From Leucocoprinus leucothites (Eukaryota; Basidiomycota; Agaricomycetes; Agaricales; Agaricaceae): DNA of 64,000 bases. Positions 21,305-32,877 of this stretch are shown piece by piece; position 1 is the stretch's first letter; the number at the start of each line of letters is the position of its first letter. The notes under the pieces were generated by a model. That model did no database searches. It worked only from the letters and a program-made list of their open reading frames with translations, and was not told the DNA's origin. The position numbers and the translations under genes were made by a program. The DNA is taken from positions 1,302,001 through 1,366,000 of the forward strand of contig JAACJO010000002.1 in NCBI GenBank assembly GCA_013368445.1, given 5' to 3'.

Positions 21305-22566
21305 CTATGGCTCTAGCCCTAGCCTTTGTCTTTCTCGTGCGTCTTTCTCGAGTTTATTCGCTCGGCTCTCCGCTTCTAACAGAGTATCATCCCAAGCCAC
21401 GAAAAGCTCGGATAATGTATCAACCTGAATATCATTTTAGATGATGATAAATGGCATTTAAACGACAAGAGGAAACATACATGATTAACATGTCTTTCTA
21501 CCAACTTCGCCACACGTCTTTCAAGGTCCGAGGCAAGCCTCGCATCTTCTTCGTGCTCTTTTATGAGCTTTTGGAGGCGTGGTTTGAGTGCCTCATAATC
21601 TGCCAGCACCCATGAATGAAAACCAAGAGAAAGAGGAAAAAAGACACCCACCACCAAGCTTGCCAGACCCAGTAACTCCCTTCCCAACAAGACTTTCTAT
21701 CTCTAGCATATCCCGATCTGCAGCGCGTACATCTGGCTCCAACTCTGCCAGAAAGGCTTCAAGTTCCTGCGGTGACATGTTCTCGTACATAGGAAGTAAC
21801 GACGAGCCTAGGGTCTTGCCCTCCTGATTATCTGATGTTGGCGTCGAAGGTAGCGGTGCGTCTATGATCCCCGAAAGTGCGAATGTAGGTGTAAGATATT
21901 GCGCGTGCTGCTCGTCTATTACATGAGCCAGGTGAGTCTGGTACGAGGAGCTGTAAGTGAGGACGCACAAGTATCCATGAATTTTCTCAGTCCCTCGTTG
22001 GCTTCGACGATGGTATTCAAACGTTTGGTCACATCCTCCGTTAACCGAGCAAGCGTGGCCGTGGACTCTTTCCCTTTCCCCTTGTCCTTTTCATTCTCCT
22101 TAGATTTCTCTCCAGCTTTGCCTCGAAGACTCCTGAAATTACCCCGACCTTTTTGTTCCTTTTCCATACCGATACTAGATTTTCTATCGGCCCCTGTAGC
22201 CCCATTTTTGGATGCCGAAGAGTTTGACGTTTGAGCTGGGCCAGAGATACCAAGCACTAAAGCCTCTAGCCACTGCACACGCAGCTCCAGCGCTAAAATT
22301 GGGTCAATGGTAGTTTTGAGCGGCGGTGATGCCAATGCGACCCAGGCTTTCCTAAGCTCCTCATCTCGTTGTGATCGCGATGTTGATTGGGGTTCTTGTG
22401 GGGGCGGAGATAGAGGCTGAGAGATACTCATGTGATTGTTCTGTGTAGTAGTCGCGGGTGGGGAGGACGGAGGGGATGTTGCTCCAATGCTTCCAGTAGG
22501 GGACGAGAGATGGCGGATGCGCTTAGCCTGGAGGTCACCGAGAAACGCGCTGCCGATGTTTGCCAT
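21305..22566 (-). CDS. Coiled-coil protein, probable dynactin p22/p24 (DCTN3)-like subunit
   Basis: Exons 22566-21969, 21915-21652, 21599-21481 and 21424-21305 give 366 residues. The first ATG is at 22566; the frame extends upstream but has no ATG. The N-terminal 70 residues are Ser/Pro-rich, then LELRVQWLEALVLG starts a predicted coiled coil, followed by a Lys/Glu-rich linker, VTKRLNTIVEANEGLRKFMD, YEQHAQYLTPTFA, and a C-terminal coiled coil (LEAESRANKLEKDAR). The heptad start, the RLN...FMD segment and overall order resemble fungal dynactin subunit 3, which sits in the dynactin shoulder and helps dynein transport. The match is from memory; another coiled-coil family is possible. Confidence 0.5.
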
Positions 22567-22917
22567 TCGATCGATGGGGCTTTTCAAAACTCACGCGTTG
22601 GCGCGTATGTAACTTTACCGGGTGATGGTTGCTCAAGGCCTCTTCTCTAGCTGCTTATTATGGGTATCATCAGCTGACAAGCGCCCACTTATTACGCTGA
22701 GCCTTCATCAACCCTCTTATTGAGCAAACTCGCCATTTTTCTTCAATCCACGCCTGTGAGCGACGGGTGAATGTAGAAATTGGGCAGTTCATCCATGAAA
22801 AACGTATCTTGGGATCATGTTAGGTAAATACACTCCGGAATCCTATGCAAAACTATCATCTTTAATCATACTCGATCCAGTCAATACTAAGGTATTGAGA
22901 CCAGGGAATGGAGGTGA
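22567..22917. other. Intergenic region
   Basis: 351 bp between the start of the coiled-coil gene and the stop of the BCS1-like gene, both minus strand. Presumed promoter; nothing else recognised. Confidence 0.45.
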
Positions 22918-25107
22918 TCACATAGCGAGCTGACTCGAAACTGCCTGGGTGGACTCGGCCCTCGCCGAATTCACGCTATTATGTTGCCGCGTCGAGTCTG
23001 CCTCAGCCAGCCCTACGGTTATCTCCTTTTCAAGCCGCCTTTTCCTATCTTTCTTTTCCCTCCTCTCCTGCTCAATCCATGTCATGAATTCACGAACAGC
23101 TTCCACAGGCTCAGTCTTGTATCTCATTAAATACCCTTGCAACGCAGCCATCGAAAACTCTCTTTCGGGAAGAGTATTGCTGAACATAATTGCAAGTCGA
23201 CCGAGCTGAGCCTTTGAGAGAACTGGGGTTTTGCCACTATCGCTAGCTATGAATGTGAGGTGAGGTTTTACCTGATGGACCTCAACAGAAGGGGACACAG
23301 TTTGTGCCTGGAAGGAGGAGGGTTCAGAAGATGCAATGAGAACATCATTTACCGTTCTCGGAGGTGAATCGTCCAGCTCAATCAGCATTGAATCCTTCTC
23401 CGACAACTCTGCTTCCCCATCTTCCGTGATCGAAGAAGTAGGTTCATCTGAAATCTCGTCATCGGGCGCGTAGAAGCGTTGGTAGAGCTCTCTCGCCTGT
23501 TGCTTGCTTGCTAGTCCAAACTCAACATGCACATCCATCCTTCCGGGTCGAATGAGGGCAGGATCGAGAGAGCGATATTTGTTCGTGGTGGCAAAGAGGA
23601 GGCGGCCTTCCTGAGCAGCAACTCCATCTAAAGCATTCAGGAGTCCGCTGAGTGTCACTCTACACGAGACAATCAGATACGGGGTCCCGACAGGGAGATA
23701 AAGCCTACGTACTTGCTCGCATATTTCTGAGTTTGAGGATTGTCAGAAGATTCGTCTTGGAGTGCATCTGAGGATTCCCGATTGGTAGTCGATACAAAAG
23801 CAGCGTCGATATCTTCCATAAGTGCAATGCACTTCTCTGTGCGACTAGTGAATGATTGTTGGTGTATGGAGATATTTCCAAGCTCACCAGGAAGTCGAGA
23901 AATGAGTTCATTGAGCTCGTTGTCGTCCAGCCCGGCACGAGACAGTGAGATAATGTAAATGTCAAGTCCCAATTCACCAGCCAAGCATTGAATCATACTA
24001 GTCTTTCCCGAGCCCGGCTCACCATGCTGAAGGCAACGTCAATGAGTGGGATTTTTAGTTTTGAAGATAGAGATTGAACGCACAAGAAGATAACCGCGGC
24101 GGAATGGTATACCTCTGGCAGCATACCAGTCCTGACTCGCCAAGAACTCTCGAGCATCGCTGACAAGTTTATCTTTGATCCCGGGATCAAGAACAATGGA
24201 GTTGAGTGGGCGTTTGCGCCTGTTAGCTAGGTGGCGCCATCGCTTGCGTTGCCTCGGTTCCATGTCAGAATATCCTGAGATAAGGCCAATTGGTAAACTC
24301 ACGAATCGGAAACGTAGATAGCAGTGGTGTTTTCTTGAGCACCTTTGTACGCAGCTTCTGCTTCGTCAAGTAGTTTATTGAGGACACGGTGATTCCGAGA
24401 GAGAAGGCTAGGAGGCGGAGAATGTTAATATAATAAGTACAGGCAATTAGCTCATAGGAAGCGCACCGCAAACGTAAAAACTCTTCTTTTTGCTTATAGC
24501 TGTGCGTGCCTTCCTTTTCCCAACGATTGATCCGAAGCCAGCGTCGTTCAAACCAGAGTGAGTGTGAGGAAGAATGTGACGGCTTGTAAGTAAGTTTTCT
24601 CCCCCCTACGGGTACCATCATTGAGGTCTGGCCGACTCCGTGCATGAACGCGATCTGAACACCGGAAGGACCAGTAGATTCGCTCCGAAGTTCAATGTTT
24701 CGAGCGTTATTCCACGAGGGTTGGTTTACCAGCCAAACCATGATCCAATCTACGGAGAAAGTGGTGGGTGGGGTAAACCGGAGGATGAAGTCGAGAATAC
24801 GGAAGAACTTACTATAACAAGGATCTGTCTCTGCAATATCGATAGTAATGAAGAGGTGATCAAGGGCGAACTTGTACAAGCGGACTAGACTTCGACGACA
24901 AGTTTCGAAGATAGCGCCAAGGATGAGAAACTTTAGCCATTGAGCCATCGCAGTCATCGACAGCAATGATGAGGTGAGTGCAGAGGCATCAAGAGGTACA
25001 CTCCCATCGTCCGCTGTGCTGGAAGCTCCACTGTGTTTGTTTCTAGGAGGTTCTCTTGAACTACGGACTAGAGCATCCAGGACAGATTGAAGGTTTGCGT
25101 TGGCCAT
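22918..25107 (-). CDS. BCS1-like AAA ATPase
   Basis: AAA ATPase of the Bcs1 type; yeast Bcs1 moves the folded Rieske protein across the mitochondrial inner membrane. Fungi carry many paralogues of unknown role. Exons: 25107-24813, 24749-24467, 24407-24303, 24252-24084, 24026-23888, 23836-23713, 23659-22918; 618 residues. One N-terminal membrane helix (WLKFLILGAIFETCRRS), a BCS1_N domain (WIMVWLVNQPSWNNARNIEL ... KRPLNSIVLDPG), Walker A GEPGSGKT, Walker B ALMEDIDAAF, and sensor RLLFATTNKYRSLDPALIRPG with the Arg finger region GRMDVHVEFG. The C-terminal 130 residues are charged. The splice before QRKRWRH uses a GAG acceptor supported by the paralogue at 62441. Confidence 0.88.
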
Positions 25108-25630
25108 GTGGTGACTATCTAGTTGTGGAAAGTTCTGTGTTCTGTGTATGGCCTTTTATGTCTACTCGGGATACCTCTTATTTATGATGCCAGGGAGTAA
25201 ATAATACTGCGGCCGCAGGCGTTACGAGTGCTGTAGAATTGCTCATCCAACGCTAATTGGACAGCAGAATGACTCGGATAGTAGAAACAATGTTTGGGTG
25301 ACTGATCACGAGATGGTTAAAAAAAGAGTTTTATAACGCAGTGCAGAAGGGGCTGGGTAATGTTAGAAGATATGTCATGTATGCATACATGCCTGGAGTG
25401 AGAAAGAGATTGAGGTTGTTACTTAGTGTGGCGTGTTCTAACTTAGAAAGAGGGAGAGTGTGGGAATATTTATATGGGCGCTCCGTGTAGTTCGACGTGT
25501 CGCTGCCTGTTTCTTGTATTCCAAGACGTCATCGCTCCAGCCTCCCAATTTTTAACCAAAACAAAGTCGTTCAGACCATGTCACAAGGCCCAAAGTCCTC
25601 TTTGGACCTCACACATGTTCTCTGTAGGTT
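25108..25630. other. Divergent intergenic region BCS1-like / CAX4
   Basis: 523 bp between divergent start codons; it should hold both promoters. No coding evidence. Confidence 0.45.
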
Positions 25631-26523
25631 ATGAATACCTCCATTATTCCAGGAACTTACTCTGATAGACCCTTAGACGATGACGATTCCATTTTTTCGC
25701 TCGGTTTGGCCTTGGTTACCCTAAGTCCTATTCTGCTCATGGTGAGGTACTGTGCTTTTGAGTCTGTTATTTGTAGCTCACTATGCGCCTATCAGGCTTC
25801 ATATGCTGCTTTGGCAGTGCAGACGCGTGAATACCTTGTCATTGTCATGTGGGCCGGCCAAGTGTTTGGCGAAGGCCTGAACTACGTGGTTAAGCATGCG
25901 GTGAAACAAGATAGACCCATCCGTGAGTTTCTATTTGTTGGAAACGAGTGTGCATGCCCCCTGACGACGATGTAGAAAGCATTGGAAATGGTTATGGATT
26001 CCCCTCGTCCCATAGCCAATATATGGGCTATTTCGCGACATTTCTGGCGTGTCATATGTTCTTTCAACACCGTTTTGCGACCACTGGCGTTCGGATATTC
26101 GACCAATTATGGCGAATCACCGTTTACACCGGACTTCTTGGGTGGGCAGGCGTAGTCGCATATTCGCGGTAAGTCTCTAGCAATGAAGCAGCAATAGACC
26201 TCCTGATTTACCACCCGCGATGCAGCTACTACCTTGGGTATCACAATTGGCATCAAATCGCCTGGGGATCCGGGATCGGCTGTCTTCTGGGTTTTTCGTT
26301 TTACCTCATCGTAGAACTACTTCCGACAAGATACCCTCTGTCATTTTTGGGTCGCACCAAATACCTTATGCTCAGTAATTCGATTTCCACATGGTTGCAG
26401 ATACGTGATGGGTGGGCAGTGTGGCCGGATGGAGGAAGAGAAGGCGAGTGGTTGCGCTGGCGGGCAGAATGGGAACAAGGACAGCGCCGCCCAGGTAGAA
26501 GGGCGAAGTCCAAGGCCAAGTAA
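25631..26523 (+). CDS. CAX4: Dolichyl-diphosphatase (Cax4/PAP2 family)
   Basis: ER membrane phosphatase that recycles dolichyl diphosphate for N-glycosylation. Exons 25631-25741, 25796-25922, 25976-26168 and 26226-26523 give 242 residues. PAP2 signature in three parts: KHAVKQDRP, YGFPSSHSQYMGYF and SRYYLGYHNWHQIAWGS; several membrane helices surround them (LGLALVTLSPILLM, YTGLLGWAGVVAYS). The second His of the third motif lies in YHNWHQ. The N-terminal acidic LDDDDSIFSL is like other fungal Cax4. The first intron (54 bp) is a multiple of three without stops; removing it gives ILLMASYAALAVQTREY as in homologues. PAN6 follows on the same strand. Confidence 0.92.
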
Positions 26524-26681
26524 TAATATTTTATATTATCTTATCTGATAATATTTTTTTGGTTTTGATTATGGAATGTCCCCGGCTGCCCTCAAATTAC
26601 CGGTTGATCAACGTCAACATCGGGCTTTATAAGTATATATCATAATCTTACCATTTCTCCGAAACCACTTTCTATGATTGG

Positions 26682-27942
26682 ATGTTTGTGCCATCCAAGG
26701 CTATCTCAGTCCGGATACCTTTTGCCTTGCACTTTTCTCGAGCCCCCTTTTCAGGAACTACCAGGCGTAGAATGTCCACGGTCCTTCCACCTTCACCGAT
26801 ACCCCTTCTCACAACCGCAGCCGCATTCCGTGAATGGCGAGAGAAGGCAATGCTAGAGAAAAAATCTGTTGGGTTTGTCCCCACAATGGGTGCCCTGCAT
26901 GAGGGTCATCTCTGCCTTGGTGTGTTGATGACGATTTTCTTTATATCATTAGACCGCTGATTTACCTGGAATACTCTTGATGTGAAGTGCGCAAATCGCT
27001 GGCAGAGAATGACCTCACAGTCCTTTCCATCTTCGTCAACCCAGCACAGTTTGCTCCCCATGAGGATCTAGCAACGTACCCACGCACGCTGGAGCAAGAT
27101 ATCGCCGCTCTCACTACAATCAGCCTAGCCCATTCTCTAGCAAATCCCCATTCAAAAAATGGCGCTTCCTCATCCCATGATGTAGTTGTCCGGCAACCAT
27201 CGGCCGTATTCCTCCCCAACGCCAAAGAAATGTACCCGTCTGGCATAACACAAGACGTCTCTGCTCAGAAAGGCGCCTTTGTGGAGGTCAAAGGATATAG
27301 TCACCAAATGGAAGGCAAAAGTCGGCCAACGTTTTTCCGCGGTGTAGCTACGGTTGTGACGAAATTGTTCAATGTTGTTCAGGTGCGTCCTCCCTGCGGG
27401 GCAAGCAAAACTTTGGATAGACCTCTCTGAGCTGCTTTTAGCCAACGCGAGCATACTTTGGACAAAAAGACATCCAGCAGGCTCTCCTCCTCAGGCGCTT
27501 AACTAGGGACTTGTTGATGTCCCATCCTCTGTCTCAGAATGTTCGTATCGTGCCAACAGCTCGCGACCCGATAGATGGGCTTGCTCTATCATCCCGCAAC
27601 GCATATCTGTCTCAAGATGAACGAAAGGTTGCGCCGACATTTTACCAGGCTCTTCTTGCTGCTAGAGCCGCCTGGGAGGCTGGTTTGTCAAAGGCCGAGT
27701 GCTTATCCAAAGCTCACGAAGTGATAGCAATGCGAGAAACACAGGCAAAGAGTGATGGACTGGACGTAAACATCCGTCTGGACTTTATCGAGTTTAATGA
27801 TGCCGATACCTTCGATGTTGTCCAGGATGCTGCTACAAAGAAGGATTTCAGTGTCGTTCTATTGAGCGGTGCACTCTTAGTGGGGAAGACAAGGTTAATC
27901 GATAATCTTATTCTAGGGGATGCGAACGAAATTATGGAGTAA
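26682..27942 (+). CDS. PAN6: Pantothenate synthetase (PanC/Pan6)
   Basis: Joins pantoate and beta-alanine with ATP to make pantothenate, the coenzyme A precursor. Exons 26682-26919, 26988-27382 and 27442-27942; 377 residues. ATP-site and substrate motifs: FVPTMGALHEGH, LTVLSIFVNPAQFAPHEDL, YSHQMEGKSRPTFFRGVATV, RAYFGQKDIQQALLLRRL and RDPIDGLALSSRNAYL. The first 30 residues are Arg-rich with few acids, possibly a mitochondrial presequence; an internal Met (RRRMSTVLPP, codon at 26772) could give a shorter form. A linker of about 30 residues after DIAAL is longer than in bacterial PanC, which is common in fungi. Confidence 0.95.
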
Positions 27943-28104
27943 TATATTTGTGAGTTCCAATAAATATTAGATAGAACCTGCCAACTCAGGACGGACATAA
28001 TTTAAAAGTTTGGGCTGAAGTTGTGTTAGCACAACAAGGTTGACGAATTTACCAAAGGGCGACCACATATACGAGCCATCTGCCATTGGAAAGATATACA
28101 GCAA

Positions 28105-29421
28105 CTACGAGAAGTGTTCCGCAGCAATGCTGTTAACACGAGCGTCCACTTTTTCAAGAACAGAAATGAGATCGACCTGCCCAAAAGTTCAATCAACAGT
28201 GATCGAACGCGAAGAGACGAGTTACGAACCCATAGTTTTTCCTCCCATTTCTCTCCCTGCTCACCCAAAACGAAGTCAGAGGGTTCATCGACTTTGTCAA
28301 GATTTACATATCCGCCCTTCAGGCTGTCCACGTCTTTCTTCGGAATACCGACAGCGGCCCACACGAGCTGACGACTGCCTTCTTCGGCTGTTCGGGCCAG
28401 CAGCCATTCGGAAGCTGACATGAACATACTTGTCATGTCTCTTCTGAGTTCAGAGTAGCAGAATCCAGGGTTGACACTGTTGATAATGATTGATTTATCC
28501 CTCAAACGACGGTTGAAAGCACGAGCGAAGAATACGTTGAGGACTAGATGAAAAAAATAAATAAACAAGTTTCTCGTGAGCAGATCAATACTAATGGCTT
28601 ACGCTTGGAGTCCAAATAACGAGCCTTCATGATTCTACGAATAAAAGCATCAGTGGTTAACGACGGGTCCAATGTGCAGCGGCGTACTTAGGCGTGCAGT
28701 ACTTTTCGCTTCCCAGGAGTTCAAATGCATTCGGGCTATCGAGTACATCCCGCTCGAGTGACGTCCAATAATGGACTTCACTTGATACAACGACAATTCT
28801 CGGCGTTGTAATATATTGTTTAGCTGTCTCAAGCATACGGGGCAACAGCAGAAATGCGAGAAGCGATCCCGAAAGATCATTTACTTGAATGCTATCAAAA
28901 GAAGTATGTTGATTAGCATAGTGTTTAGTGTTACTAATGGCTCGGAACCTACGCTCTTTCCCATCCGTCTTTTGTAGCTGAGAATTGACCGTCGCTTCCC
29001 ACCGGAGCGTATGCAGCGTTGAGCAAAAGTATATCCAATCTCTCTAACTCCTTTAATGCTTTGTCCCCAAAGGCACTGACAGAAGAGAAATCCGCGAGGT
29101 CTAACAACCAGAGCTCGGCCTTCGAGTATCCAGTTGCCTCTTCCAATCCTGTAGTAAAAGAGGAGTCAACAATTCAGATGCATAATTGCCGGGGTGCGAG
29201 AACAACTGACGTCGAATGGCTGCTTCACCCTTATCTTGGTTTCTGCAGGCCAGAATGAGTCTCCCTGCACCCATTCTTGCAAAATGCTGGGCAGCCTCGA
29301 AACCCAATCCAGTATTAGCGCCAACGACGACGATAGTTTTGTCCTTCACTTCCCCATGAGTTACAGGAGGAACCTTGGCCCACTGATCGCATACAAAACC
29401 CAACATCGACTTCTTGACCAT
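28105..29421 (-). CDS. Short-chain dehydrogenase/reductase (retinol dehydrogenase-like), copy 1
   Basis: NAD(P)-dependent SDR, 342 residues. Six exons: 29421-29211, 29148-28953, 28891-28688, 28634-28603, 28543-28230, 28176-28105. The cofactor motif is VVVGANTGLGFEAAQHFA, followed by the acidic LLDLADFSSV, LDILLLNAAYAP, the Ser-region IVVVSSEVHYWTS, and the catalytic YxxxK in ARYLDSKLL. The 32-nt fourth exon encodes this YLDSK centre. The tail VNPGFCYSELRR is typical of retinol dehydrogenase/WWOX-like fungal SDRs. Substrate unknown. It forms a tandem pair with 30333-31651, with the same exon structure. Confidence 0.88.
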
Positions 29422-30332
29422 TCTTTAACGTTTTAAGGGTTGTTGGTAATACAGAGAGAATGTGAAGCAAGAGGGTGGGTGGTAAGGAAGGAGTCGATGC
29501 CATTCGAACAAAAAATCAGAGTCTTTATACCCGAGCTCATACGAAAGTGAGAGACCAAGCCGAATGGTGTCGTGTATCTGAGTAACTTGAAGGAGAAAGA
29601 CATGCTAACACAGCTCCGATCATCGCTGGCTACTGCCTGTGAGGCCTCAGGGATGCCGCCAGGTGATGTCGCCTCGGCAAATTCGATTGTCTCTGTAAAT
29701 TCAATCGCTCCCAGCCAGTCGTTATAGATTATATCTTAGTCTCGGCACAGGAAGTCCACGGGCACGCGTGGACGTTTGGCCGTTGGCCAACCACTCCCAA
29801 ATCGGGAAGGAACCTATATTAGACCTGAGCCACGCCAAACCTGTCAGGGCTCGCTTTCCAGCTGTCCCAGACGGATCTTTCCCAGCCGCGAGGCTCTGGA
29901 GGCTTCAATTTTATCAGCATGTATGTACGGCCCCAGAAAGCTAAAAAAAATCGACGCAAAAGATTTTCTGAGCTTACATTTTGCCTTGTGAGCTTCCGAA
30001 TTTTTGATTACACCAGCCAGACCTGTTGTTGCCGGAGGTATATCTTCCCCACCCCATCAGTCCTGGCCTCCAGTCTAGAATATTAAGGAGCCTGCCGTAT
30101 ACCACGCAGCTCCGCCGCCAAGGATGGTGGCGAACGATCAAGAATACAACAACCATCATCACATTCTTTGTGTATTACGTACATGGATCTAACTGTAACT
30201 AAACAGTCCAACGTCGTGGAACCAGAGCGAAATATTCAAAACATCGAATATAGCGCTTAAGAGCGCAGCTGAGAAGTATCTCGTGAGTTCTCAATATTCG
30301 CCGAGGTTGCCTGCTGACGAGAAATACAGCGA
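29422..30332. other. Intergenic region of the SDR pair
   Basis: About 910 bp upstream of SDR copy 1 and downstream of copy 2. A segment near 29650 (atgccgccaggtgatgtcg) resembles one near 31855 (atgccgctaggtgacgtcg) upstream of SDR copy 2, so promoter DNA was duplicated with the gene. No additional gene seen. Confidence 0.45.
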
Positions 30333-31651
30333 TCACAAAAAGTGTTGGCTGACAATGGTCCCGACACGGCTGTCTATTTTCTCAAGAACGGAAATGAGAT
30401 CCTCCTGCAGAAAAAAGAGTTAGAGGGTGCTGTAGGAGCAAGAGTGTGGAATGTGACAAACCCATAACTTGTCCTCCCGCTGCTTTCCCTCCTTGCCTAG
30501 AACAAAGTCTGATGGTTCTTCGACAGCGTCCAAGCTGACATATGCACCTCGTAAATCATCCAAGCAATCTTCATCCCCGTTGGGGACACCAATAGCCGCC
30601 CATACAAGCTGGCGACTGCCTTCCTCGGTTGTTCGAGCCAAAAGCCACTCGAATACGCTCATGAAAACGCTTCTCAGGTTTCTTCGAATTTCGGAATAGC
30701 AAAATCCGGGATTGACACTATCAATGATAATGGATTTGTCTTGCAAGTGATTGCTAAAAGCGCGAGTGAAGAATATGTTAAGGACTGGTTGGAAAAGGTA
30801 TAAGTTACTCAGAAAGAGACAATCGCATAAGATAACACACGTTTAGAGTCGGGATAGCGAGCCTTCATTATTCTGAGAACAAACACAATCAGAATTCGAC
30901 AGTAGCCCCGGAGTCCGATGATATACTCACTTGGGCATGCAGTACTTCTCACTTCCTAAGAGTTCAAATGCATTCGAACTCTCGAATACTTGTTTCTCAA
31001 GTGACGTCCAATAATGCATTTCGCTGGTGACGACAACAGTTCTTGGTCTCGTGTTGTGCTTCTTAGCGGTCTCAACCATACGAGGAAGCAACAAAAACGC
31101 AAGAAGCGGACCCGAGAGGTCATTGACTTGGAGACTAATCGTACAACAGATAATCAGTTTAACGACTAGCATTAAGACTTGGGACGTACGCTGATTCCCA
31201 CCCATCCTTTGTTGGGTAGAACTTTCCATCTCTGCTTGAAGCATAGGCAGCATTCAGCAATAGAATATCTAGCCTCTCTATCTCTTTCAGTGCCCTATCC
31301 GCAAATGCTTTGACAGAGGCGAACTCGGCAAGATCCAACAACCAGACCTCGGCTCTCGAGTATCCCGCTGCCTCCTGTAATCCTGTTGTTTCAAAGCCAT
31401 CAGCAACTCGAGTTTGAAGGTCGACACAAGAGACACTCACGTCGAATAGCTCCTTCACCCTTCTCCTTATTCCTGCAGGCCAGAATGAGTTTTCCTGCGC
31501 CCATCCTCGCGAAATGCAAGGCCGCTTCAAAACCCAAACCAGTGTTGGCACCAACGACAATAATAGTTTTATCCTTTAAGTCCGCCTGAGCCACGGGAGG
31601 AACTTTGGTGTATTGATCAGTTATAAAGCCCCAGATTGATTTCTTGCCCAT
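30333..31651 (-). CDS. Short-chain dehydrogenase/reductase (retinol dehydrogenase-like), copy 2
   Basis: Tandem paralogue of 28105-29421, 344 residues. Exons: 31651-31441, 31382-31190, 31134-30931, 30872-30841, 30784-30462, 30404-30333; exons 1, 3, 4 and 6 are the same length as in copy 1. Motifs: VVGANTGLGFEAALHFA, LDILLLNAAYASS, TVVVTSEMHYWTS and catalytic ARYPDSK. Tail SVNPGFCYSEIRRN. Both copies look intact, with conserved splice sites, so both are probably expressed. Most differences lie in surface segments between motifs; a substrate cannot be inferred. Confidence 0.88.
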
Positions 31652-32877
31652 TCTTGTGGCTACCAGTAAAGGGCAGGGAATGTAGAGTAGTGTGCAGAGG
31701 CACCAGAAGGGTCACTGCTATTTGAACAGGATTTTCCATTATATAGTCAGACACAGACAGGAGAAAGTCGATCGGGCCGGGTGGAGCGCCAACAACATCT
31801 GGACAGGGACACAGGAGGAACCAGGCATCAAATGATCCCGATCATGGAGGTCGGAATGCCGCTAGGTGACGTCGACCCGGCATTTCACTGTTTTTATCAA
31901 CTCACTCCCTTTCCAACCGCTGAACCGAGCTATATACACATGTACTGCTCATCCCATGCGTCGAACCACGCCCGTGAGGTAAGTACTCATGACAACTCAC
32001 GGTTGCAATTGTTCGGTTTTCCGGAATGAGTTCTGTCCTATTACTAAGAATCAATGCGTTATGATTTGCAGATTGCATAAGTCTCACTGCACAGCACGAA
32101 CAATTCTACGCCCAAGAGAAGCCTGTGGCCTCTAGATGAGGCAAAAAATTACCAGCTTTTTTTCAACTCTTGAATCTCCGGAGCAAATAACTTGGCTCAA
32201 GTCAAGCCAAGAATGGCCGGATGGAATATATGTATGTTGGTACAGTGCCATGGGCTGCTGGTGTTGTCACCATGGGTAGTTGATCGCCGCGAAGGTCATG
32301 GAGGTATCTTGCGTAAGGCTTGTATCGGTTACTCGAAGAAGCGCCGAAGTCTCATTGAAACAGGACGTGACTATTTCCCAATCAATAAGATTCTTTTAAA
32401 CATGACGATCAAACTATCCTCAGTCCCCAAGGGCACCTCGATGTTGCGCAGCGCACTAGAATACCTGTTGCTTCTTACAAACTACCACTGATCGTGTGCA
32501 ACTGGTTCATGGGACAGACTCCAGGGGCTACTATATCTCCCCGTCCACCGTCGAACCGGCATTGGTGGGCGCTTGTGTCTTCCTCTGTCCCAGATCTCTA
32601 GCCGAAGATTCGATCGAGTCGCCAGACATTTTTTGAGCCATATCCCCCGATAAAAAACACCCATTTGAACGGCTGTGAGTGGCTTCTAACGGGTGGTACG
32701 ACTACAGATAAACTCGCCCACTGAATCTTTTCTTTCTGAGCTACATTCCCTGGATGCCACCACGAACCAATACGGTGCAGGCAGCCACGCCTACAACTGT
32801 TGTGATGAAGTCCATTGCATACACTTGGGCTAGATCCCCATGGTTTTTTAACAATAGATGCTATCGTAAGCCTCATT
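31652..32877. other. Intergenic region
   Basis: About 1.2 kb. The first 250 bp resemble the upstream region of SDR copy 1 and should contain the copy 2 promoter. The remainder, up to the stop of the F-box-like gene at 32878, has no recognised content. Confidence 0.4.
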
